A stretch of DNA of 19,214 bases. It comes from Campylobacterales bacterium (lineage in GTDB: Bacteria > Campylobacterota > Campylobacteria > Campylobacterales > Nitratiruptoraceae). The notes beneath the pieces were generated by a model. The model was not told the DNA's origin. It saw only the letters and a list, made by a program, of their open reading frames with translations, and did not search any database. The stretch covers positions 1 through 19,214 of the forward strand of contig JAMOUF010000358.1 of NCBI GenBank assembly GCA_027068245.1. Direction: 5' to 3'. Positions 14,540-19,214 of the stretch are shown here, one piece after another. Positions within the stretch are counted from its first letter, which is position 1, and every line of letters starts with the position of its first letter. A program made the position numbers and the translations under genes.

Positions 14540-16032
14540 GGCTTTATCCAGTCTATGGCGTTATGCATGATACCTACGATTGATGGCTCCACGTTTTTTA
14601 TATTTCTGTTTACCGCCGTAATGGAGTTTGGGATATATAGAAAAACATAGGGTATGTCGTTTACTATAAGGGCGAAAATCTTTCTGTAGATTTTGGAAAG
14701 CTTTTTTATATCCACCGTCTGTTCCGCCTCCTTTATCAGTCTGTCTACCTCTTCGTTTTTGTATCCGACAAAGTTGAAACCCCCTTTTTTCGCCGATTCG
14801 CTGTGCCAGATGGAGTAGGCGTCGGGCATAAGACCAAGACCCCAGCCAAGAAGCACCGTCTCAAATTTTCGTGGCATCACCACGGTGTTTAAAAAGGCCT
14901 GCCACTCCATAGCCCGGATGGTAACCTTGACGCCGATTTTCAACAGCTGGTACTGGATTATCTGGGCCGCATACATCCTCAGGGTGTTGTTGGAGTTGGT
15001 GGCTATCTCGAACGTCAACGGGTTGTTCTCATCATATCCGGCCTCTTTCAAAAGCTCTTTGGCCCTTTTGAGGTCGGTTCTGGGCGGCTTTATATCCGGA
15101 TTGTAGGCAAAAGTGCCCGGCATAAAGGGACCGGTGCATATCTGTGCGTGGGAGAAAAAGAGGATATCTATCAGCATATCTCTATCCACGGCCAGATTTA
15201 TGGCCTCCCTGACCCTTTTGTCCTGGAACTTTTTCAGCCTCAGGTTAAATCCCAGATAGCTGTATCCGTGGCTTGGCATCTCGTAGATGTCGTAAAACTT
15301 TTTAAAATCCTCATCTATCTGCCTCTCAAGCTGTAAAGGAGACAAAGAGCCCACATCCAGCTTTTTCGATTTTAGCATCAAAAACTGAGTGGAGGGGTCC
15401 GGCAAAAAGTGGTAAAAGAGCCGCTCTATATTGGGTTTATGCTCGAAGTAGTCCTCGTTGGCATAGAGCACTATGTCGGATGAGGCTGTGAACTCTTTGA
15501 GCTTATATGGCCCTGTGCCTATTGGGTGCTGATTGAAAGGGCTTGTCATTATATCTTTTTCATTTTCCAGAATATGCTTTGGCAGCATACCTATCATCCA
15601 GGTATGAAGCGCTTTGAAGTATGGCTTTTTATACTCCACCACGATGGTGAAATCGTCTATCTTTTCAATACCCTTTACATATCTGAACTCACTGCTGTAT
15701 GGGGTGAAAATCTTTGGCGATACGGCAAGCGAGTATGTAAAGAGCACGTCATCGGCACCAAACCTTACCCCATCGTGCCACAGCACGTTATCTCTTAATT
15801 TTATCCACAGATGGGTCTTATCCAGGAACTTGAACTCTTTTGCCAAATCCCCCACCACTTTTCCATTTTTGTCATATTTGAAAAGGCCGTTGAATATCCA
15901 TCCGGCTATCTCCCCGCTGGCACTGTCCGTAGCCAGCAGCGGATTTATCCGGCTGGGGGAGGCGGATATGGCAAGATGCAGGGTGGATGCATAAAGGGAA
16001 AAGGTGAAAAAAATGAAAAAAAGGGCTCTCAT
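14536..16032 (-). CDS. Extracytoplasmic solute-binding protein, peptide/nickel family 5
   Basis: Periplasmic receptor of a Dpp/Opp/Nik-type ABC transporter. A short signal peptide (MRALFFIFFTFSLYA) leads into LHLAISASPSRINPLLATDSAS, the standard family start. Further family segments are WHDGVRFGADDVLFTYSL, a PIGTGPYKLKEF motif and AINLAVDRDMLI. The start at 16032 is chosen because GGAGA lies about seven bases upstream; an ATG at 16044 would have no good site and would put MESL before the signal peptide. 498 residues. No permease or ATPase genes follow, only an overlapping HAD phosphatase, so it is an orphan here. The ligand cannot be read from sequence. It has no lipobox cysteine. Confidence 0.85.
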   Translation of the reverse strand: MRALFFIFFTFSLYASTLHLAISASPSRINPLLATDSASGEIAGWIFNGLFKYDKNGKVVGDLAKEFKFLDKTHLWIKLRDNVLWHDGVRFGADDVLFTYSLAVSPKIFTPYSSEFRYVKGIEKIDDFTIVVEYKKPYFKALHTWMIGMLPKHILENEKDIMTSPFNQHPIGTGPYKLKEFTASSDIVLYANEDYFEHKPNIERLFYHFLPDPSTQFLMLKSKKLDVGSLSPLQLERQIDEDFKKFYDIYEMPSHGYSYLGFNLRLKKFQDKRVREAINLAVDRDMLIDILFFSHAQICTGPFMPGTFAYNPDIKPPRTDLKRAKELLKEAGYDENNPLTFEIATNSNNTLRMYAAQIIQYQLLKIGVKVTIRAMEWQAFLNTVVMPRKFETVLLGWGLGLMPDAYSIWHSESAKKGGFNFVGYKNEEVDRLIKEAEQTVDIKKLSKIYRKIFALIVNDIPYVFLYIPNSITAVNRNIKNVEPSIVGIMHNAIDWIKP

Positions 16033-16105
16033 CAAACTCTCCATGCCAAAATCTTAACCTAATAATAACAATATTTTGGTAAACTTTACTCTAAAAGGAG
16101 GCGTT
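16033..16105. promoter_or_regulatory. Divergent gap between solute-binding protein and two-component genes
   Basis: 73 AT-rich bases must hold promoters for both directions. On the minus strand TATTAT (16062-16067) is a possible -10 for the solute-binding protein gene; no good -35 was found. On the plus strand no convincing promoter was identified, only the AAAAGGAGG ribosome-binding site. The arrangement allows the response regulator to act on its divergent neighbour, but no clear paired repeat was seen. Confidence 0.25.
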
Positions 16106-16738
16106 TTGAAGATACTACTGGTAGAAGATGACGAACTGCTGGCACTGAGCCTGAAAGATTTTTTGGAGAGCGAGGATTTTCAGGTGGATGTGGCTTTTAG
16201 CGCCGATGAGGCACTGGATCTAACCTTTGACAACAGATACGACCTCTATCTTTTCGATATAAATTTAAGTGGAGAGAGCGGGTTGAAGGTGGTTGAGGAG
16301 CTAAAAGAGGCCGAGGATGAGACGCCGGTGATGTTTATAACCGCACTCACTTCTTTGGATACGATAGCCGAAGCTTTTGACATAGGAGCAATAGACTATA
16401 TAAAAAAACCGTTTCACCCCCAGGAACTCATTATCCGGATAAAGTCCAAATTTTTCAACAACAGCGAAAACGAGGTATTAAAGTATAAAAACCTTGAACT
16501 TGATACAAAAAATATGACTATCAAGGTGGATGGACACAGTGAAACGATAGGGGAGATACAGTTCAAGATATTGAAGGCTTTACTGGAAAACAGAAACGAA
16601 ATTGTTCCAAAAGATACCCTTTTAAACATTATGAACCACCCTTCCGACGTTGCGCTTAGAGTAACGATAAACAAGCTGAAAACCAAATTCGGCCTGGATA
16701 TTAAAAATATTCGCTCAAAAGGCTATTTAGTTGAATAG
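16106..16738 (+). CDS. OmpR/PhoB-family response regulator (TTG start)
   Basis: Two-domain DNA-binding regulator. The receiver domain (about 1-115) starts KILLVEDDE, with D51 in LFDINLSGESG as phosphoacceptor, T79 in MFITA and K101 in IKKPF. The winged-helix domain (about 125-210) includes GEIQFKILKALLENRNEIV and ends in VTINKLKTKFG...IRSKGYLVE, the OmpR-type recognition helix and wing. A TTG at 16106 is chosen because AAAGGAGG lies four bases upstream and the protein then opens as receivers normally do. An earlier in-frame TTG (16076) has no ribosome-binding site. 210 residues. The stop lies inside the first codons of the kinase gene. Confidence 0.92.
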   Translation: MKILLVEDDELLALSLKDFLESEDFQVDVAFSADEALDLTFDNRYDLYLFDINLSGESGLKVVEELKEAEDETPVMFITALTSLDTIAEAFDIGAIDYIKKPFHPQELIIRIKSKFFNNSENEVLKYKNLELDTKNMTIKVDGHSETIGEIQFKILKALLENRNEIVPKDTLLNIMNHPSDVALRVTINKLKTKFGLDIKNIRSKGYLVE

Positions 16739-17792
16739 GAGTGAGAAAGAGTCACTTTACAAAAACTTTTTTATCTTTTTCACCCTTTTGGAAATCCTGC
16801 TGGCCCTTATCTTTTTTCTCTACTTCACCGATAAAAAAAAAGATATTTACGAACTTCTGCTAAACAGAATGCATATTTGCAGCTATACACTCAACTGCAA
16901 AGAGTTTAAATATGATTTCGCACCAAAAAAGAGCAAATATCTTCTAAACAAAATCTATGAGTCCAAAAACTCCATCTACGCCCTTTTCCCCCTTCCAACC
17001 TCAAAAAAATATCTGCTTAAGGTGGTTTATGGCAAAGATAAACTCAAAGAGGACATTATAAATTTGGGTAAAAAAATTTTTTATATTTTCTTCCTGGCAA
17101 CTCTTATTATCTCTTTGCTCGCTTTTATACTTACACTATACTCCTTAAAACCCATAAGAGACGCTCTAAAGATAAACCAGGAGTTCATCAAAGACATTTT
17201 ACACGATTTCAATACCCCAATCTCTGCGATTAGGCTAAATGTGGAGCTTTTGAAAAAAAACTGCAAAAGCCCATATCTGGATAGAATAACCAAAAGTATC
17301 GACACTATAGTCTCCCTTCAGGAGAATCTGCGGCTCTTTTTGAAAAACATAAAAAAAGAGAGTAAACAAATCAATGTAAATTCCCTGGTAAAGAGCAGAG
17401 TCTCCTTTTTCAAATCCCTCTATCCCAACCTAAGATATAAAGTTATCGACAAAAGCCGATTAAATATCTCTACCCAAGAAGAACTGTTTACAAGAATCAT
17501 CGACAACATTATCTCCAACGCCTCAAAATACAACAAAAGGGGAGGGTATGTCTATGTGATAGTCGACAAAAACAAGATCGTTATAGAGGATAGCGGAAGA
17601 GGCATCAAAAATCCAAAAAAGGTATTTGATAGATTTTACAAAGAGAGTGACAGAGGAATTGGCATAGGGCTTAGTATCGTAAAGAAACTTTGCGATGAGC
17701 TTGATATAAAAATCGATATAGAGAGCGAGCCCCAAAAAGGGACGAGAGTGATCCTAAAACCTAATAACAGCTTCCACCAAGACGCGAAATAG
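16731..17792 (+). CDS. Sensor histidine kinase (TTG start)
   Basis: Partner of the preceding regulator. Transmembrane helices near 13-32 and 114-138 enclose a short periplasmic loop of about 80 residues with two cysteines, C50 and C56, that could form a disulfide. There is no evident HAMP domain. The phosphoacceptor H158 is in LHDFNTPISAIRLNVELL, where HDFNTP replaces the common HELRTP. The N box has N259/N263 in IIDNIISNASKYN, the G1 box is EDSGRGI (286-292) and the G2 box GIGIGLSIVKKL. The TTG start overlaps the regulator by 8 bases, with AAAAGG eight bases before it. 353 residues, Lys- and Asn-rich and lower in GC than flanking genes. The 3' end overlaps the convergent secreted-protein gene by 32 bases. 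The stimulus is unknown. Confidence 0.9.
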   Translation: MNRSEKESLYKNFFIFFTLLEILLALIFFLYFTDKKKDIYELLLNRMHICSYTLNCKEFKYDFAPKKSKYLLNKIYESKNSIYALFPLPTSKKYLLKVVYGKDKLKEDIINLGKKIFYIFFLATLIISLLAFILTLYSLKPIRDALKINQEFIKDILHDFNTPISAIRLNVELLKKNCKSPYLDRITKSIDTIVSLQENLRLFLKNIKKESKQINVNSLVKSRVSFFKSLYPNLRYKVIDKSRLNISTQEELFTRIIDNIISNASKYNKRGGYVYVIVDKNKIVIEDSGRGIKNPKKVFDRFYKESDRGIGIGLSIVKKLCDELDIKIDIESEPQKGTRVILKPNNSFHQDAK

Positions 17793-18240
17793 TGTCGCAA
17801 ATGGTTTCTACCTCCCTCTCAACACTTTCAAGTATTTCTATATTTTCACAGCTGCCTTTGACCTTTTTTAGATGAAAAGGGTCTATATAGATATTCAACT
17901 CTTTGGACTCTATAGCAACACCTGGAACTTTGTCCCCGTTTTTACTTTGGTAATGAATAAGCAGGCTAAAAAAACCTTTTTTGCCTTTTTTTACTTTAGT
18001 AAACTCTTTTTTCTTCAACTCCCCGTCATCATATACCGAAAAATCTATCAGATCAAAACCCTTTTCATCGTTTTGGGTTCCAATGGCACTTCCTCGTATA
18101 TATAAGACCACGCAGGAGTTGTTATTCTCACTGATATAGAAACCAGTTATCCGGATTGCGTCATCAGCCGAATATATATCGGGAAGCTTGGCACCAAAGG
18201 CCAGATAGAAAAGAGTTAAAAAAAGAGTTATTTTTTTCAT
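17761..18240 (-). CDS. Unrecognised secreted protein with four cysteines
   Basis: Family not recognised. A cleavable signal peptide is clear: MKKITLFLTLFYLAFGA, with cleavage probably after the Ala at 17. The mature part (about 142 residues) has four cysteines (C43, C131, C148, C158), three of them in the last 30 residues, which suggests disulfides in the periplasm. The middle is beta-rich in look (VVLYIRGSAIG, FDLIDFSVYDDGE) with a basic run (KKKEFTKVKKGKKGF). The ATG has no ribosome-binding site. Instead, a strong promoter ends six bases before it (see 18247-18276), predicting a leaderless mRNA. It is convergent with the kinase gene, overlapping by 32 bases. A function in signal sensing with that kinase is conceivable but untested. 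Confidence 0.7.
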   Translation of the reverse strand: MKKITLFLTLFYLAFGAKLPDIYSADDAIRITGFYISENNNSCVVLYIRGSAIGTQNDEKGFDLIDFSVYDDGELKKKEFTKVKKGKKGFFSLLIHYQSKNGDKVPGVAIESKELNIYIDPFHLKKVKGSCENIEILESVEREVETICDTISRLGGSCY

Positions 18241-18246
18241 AAAAAA

Positions 18247-18276
18247 ATTATATCAGAATTTACTTAACCTTCTCAA
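18247..18276 (-). promoter_or_regulatory. Strong sigma-70 promoter predicted to give a leaderless transcript
   Basis: On the minus strand TTGAGA (18271-18276, 5 of 6 to consensus) and TATAAT (18247-18252, perfect) stand 18 bases apart, and TG one base before TATAAT makes it an extended -10. Exactly six T residues separate the -10 from the ATG at 18240, so the usual start position is the A of that ATG. No Shine-Dalgarno sequence fits in between. The -35 lies inside the end of the rhodanese gene. Confidence 0.65.
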
Positions 18277-18613
18277 AATCATTCCCCTCGGCACTCCATG
18301 CATAAACTCCACCTGATAGATGGTGTGCGTTGGTATAGCCCATCTGGTTTGCAAGAAAATTTCCCACTGTAGCCGTTCTACTGCCCGTTCTGCATATCAG
18401 AACGAAGGGAGTCTCTTTGGTAGGAACCAACTTTTGAAATTCCTCCATAAACCTCTCTACATCATAATTGCCATACTCGTCAAAAAAGGTAAGCAGTTTT
18501 GATCCGGGCACGACTCCAGTCTGTCTCCACTCTCCTGGAGTTCTTATATCTACCAAAACGGCACCCTCGGACTGCAGTTTCTTAAGCTGGGAAGGCGTTA
18601 TATCTTTTAACAT
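18260..18613 (-). CDS. Single-domain rhodanese-like sulfurtransferase
   Basis: 117-residue rhodanese domain without signal peptide, so probably cytoplasmic. The opening LVDIRTPGEWRQTGVVPGS is the standard domain start, and the active-site loop CRTGSR at 74-79 gives C74 as the persulfide-carrying cysteine. The domain closes with HHLSGGVYAW. Likely transfers or carries sulfane sulfur; such proteins are common in sulfur-metabolising Campylobacterota, but the acceptor is unknown. AAAGG lies eight bases before the ATG. It stands after rpsI across a 54-base gap with a hairpin, and its 3' end contains the promoter of the next gene. Confidence 0.9.
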   Translation of the reverse strand: MLKDITPSQLKKLQSEGAVLVDIRTPGEWRQTGVVPGSKLLTFFDEYGNYDVERFMEEFQKLVPTKETPFVLICRTGSRTATVGNFLANQMGYTNAHHLSGGVYAWSAEGNDFEKVK

Positions 18614-18639
18614 TGGAAAAACCTTTGAAAAAATTTTTG

Positions 18640-18663
18640 AAGTGTTTGGGCGAAAAGCCCAAA
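18640..18663 (-). terminator. Hairpin after rpsI, probable terminator
   Basis: Inverted repeat TTTGGGC and GCCCAAA (18645-18663) around a 5-base loop, starting four bases after the rpsI stop on the minus strand. It is followed by CACTTC and then an AAAAATTTTTT run. The T-run comes about ten bases after the stem rather than directly. The flanks (TTTGG, CCAAA) and the CACTT tail match the hairpin after petC. Confidence 0.6.
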
Positions 18664-18667
18664 GAGA

Positions 18668-19057
18668 TTATCTTTTTGAGAACTGAGGAGAACGTCTCGC
18701 TTTTCTTTTTCCATATTTTTTTCTCTCGACGACCCTGGCGTCACGGGTAAGAAGTCCGTGAGGTTTCAATACCCCTCTCATACCTTCGTCCATTTCGCAA
18801 AGAGCCTTGGAGATACCGTGTTTCAAAGCGTCAGCCTGGGCTGAAATACCGCCACCCAGAGTTACCGCTACTATATCCACACTCTCACTCATCTTTGTAA
18901 GCACAAGAGGCAGCCTTACTCTAAGCTTCAATGCCTCAAGCCCTCCAAGCCACTCGTCAAGCGCCATACCGTTTACCGTAATTTTACCGCTGCCCTTGCT
19001 TAGCCAAACTTTGGCTTTAGCAGTCTTTCTCTTTCCTGTCGCGTAATATCTTGCCAT
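18668..19057 (-). CDS. rpsI: 30S ribosomal protein S9
   Basis: Small-subunit protein whose C-terminal tail reaches the P-site tRNA. The start [19 protein letters not shown] and the basic end [16 protein letters not shown], with the conserved terminal K-R, are diagnostic. 129 residues matches the family. Follows rplM after a single base (TAA, A, ATG), the standard L13-S9 pair, and is followed by a hairpin. Confidence 0.98.
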   Translation of the reverse strand: MARYYATGKRKTAKAKVWLSKGSGKITVNGMALDEWLGGLEALKLRVRLPLVLTKMSESVDIVAVTLGGGISAQADALKHGISKALCEMDEGMRGVLKPHGLLTRDARVVERKKYGKRKARRSPQFSKR

Positions 19058-19058
19058 T

Positions 19059-19214
19059 TTAGTTTCCCTTTACCTGTGCTGTATGAGGGTGTTCGCTACC
19101 CGGATATACTTTAAGTTTTTTCAACATGGATCTGCCAAGTTTCGTTTTTGGCAGCATTCCTCTGGTTGCCAGTTTGAAAAGCTTCTCTGGATTTTTCTCT
19201 CTAAGCTCTGCCAG
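19059..19214 (-). CDS. rplM: 50S ribosomal protein L13, 3' end (runs off the window edge)
   Basis: The last 51 codons plus stop are present. The visible peptide contains [22 protein letters not shown] and ends [12 protein letters not shown], matching the conserved L13 C-terminus (V-R-G-MLP-K-x-x-LGR, then Y-x-G-x-x-HPH-x-AQ). It lies one base upstream of rpsI in the standard order. The 5' two thirds, and any promoter for the pair, are outside the window. Confidence 0.96.
   Translation of the reverse strand: MAELREKNPEKLFKLATRGMLPKTKLGRSMLKKLKVYPGSEHPHTAQVKGN

Noticed and set aside
17523..17735. A 70-codon minus-strand open frame inside the kinase gene
   Set aside because: It is antisense to the kinase ATP-binding motifs and has no start signals or motif of its own.

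Overview
This window looks like chromosomal core DNA of a chemolithotrophic or microaerobic Campylobacterota (Epsilonproteobacteria) member. The pointers are: a Rieske/cytochrome b/diheme cytochrome c set in petABC order, a four-subunit pyruvate:ferredoxin oxidoreductase in gamma-delta-alpha-beta order (as in Helicobacter), LuxS, a stand-alone MnmC2-type tRNA methyltransferase, and very tight gene packing with many 1-17 nt overlaps. The genus cannot be fixed from the sequence alone. No rRNA, tRNA, CRISPR array, insertion sequence or phage gene was seen, and no gene-free stretch reaches 300 bases (the longest is about 125).

Layout. (1) 1-686, minus: 5' part of moaA, cut by the window edge. (2) 780-3622, minus: the cytochrome bc complex petA-petB-petC, with a palindromic hairpin directly after petC. 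(3) 3714-6445, minus: mnmG followed by an overlapping PseG-like GT-B protein that lacks the expected catalytic histidine. (4) 6507-7618, plus: ribE and thpR, divergent from mnmG. (5) 7602-8493, minus: an AMMECR1-family protein and a small cupin, the cupin convergent with thpR. (6) 8554-13771, minus: a long, nearly gapless gene run porG-porD-porA-porB, a small GGDEF-like protein that has lost its signature, luxS, a NifX-like small protein, and mnmD. (7) 13895-16032, minus: a HAD phosphatase overlapping an extracytoplasmic solute-binding protein of the peptide/nickel family. (8) 16106-17792, plus: an OmpR-type response regulator and a histidine kinase, divergent from the solute-binding protein and lower in GC than their surroundings. 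(9) 17761-18613, minus: an unrecognised secreted protein and a rhodanese. (10) 18668-19214, minus: rpsI and the 3' end of rplM.

How they work together. PetABC passes electrons from menaquinol to periplasmic cytochromes. PorGDAB interconverts pyruvate and acetyl-CoA with ferredoxin, either for catabolism or, in an autotroph, for reductive CO2 fixation. MnmG (with MnmE encoded elsewhere) and MnmD act in sequence on the tRNA wobble uridine. LuxS handles part of the by-product of SAM-dependent methylation, which gives a metabolic reason for luxS and mnmD to share an operon. The two-component system sits between a solute-binding protein and a secreted protein and may control either.

The best candidates for something not yet described are: the GGDEF-remnant protein inserted exactly between porB and luxS; a strong promoter predicted to give a leaderless mRNA for the secreted protein at 17761-18240; two 3' hairpins after unrelated operons that share the same flanks and downstream tail; and the PseG-like protein without its catalytic histidine. 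These are inferences from motifs read by eye; no database search was possible.
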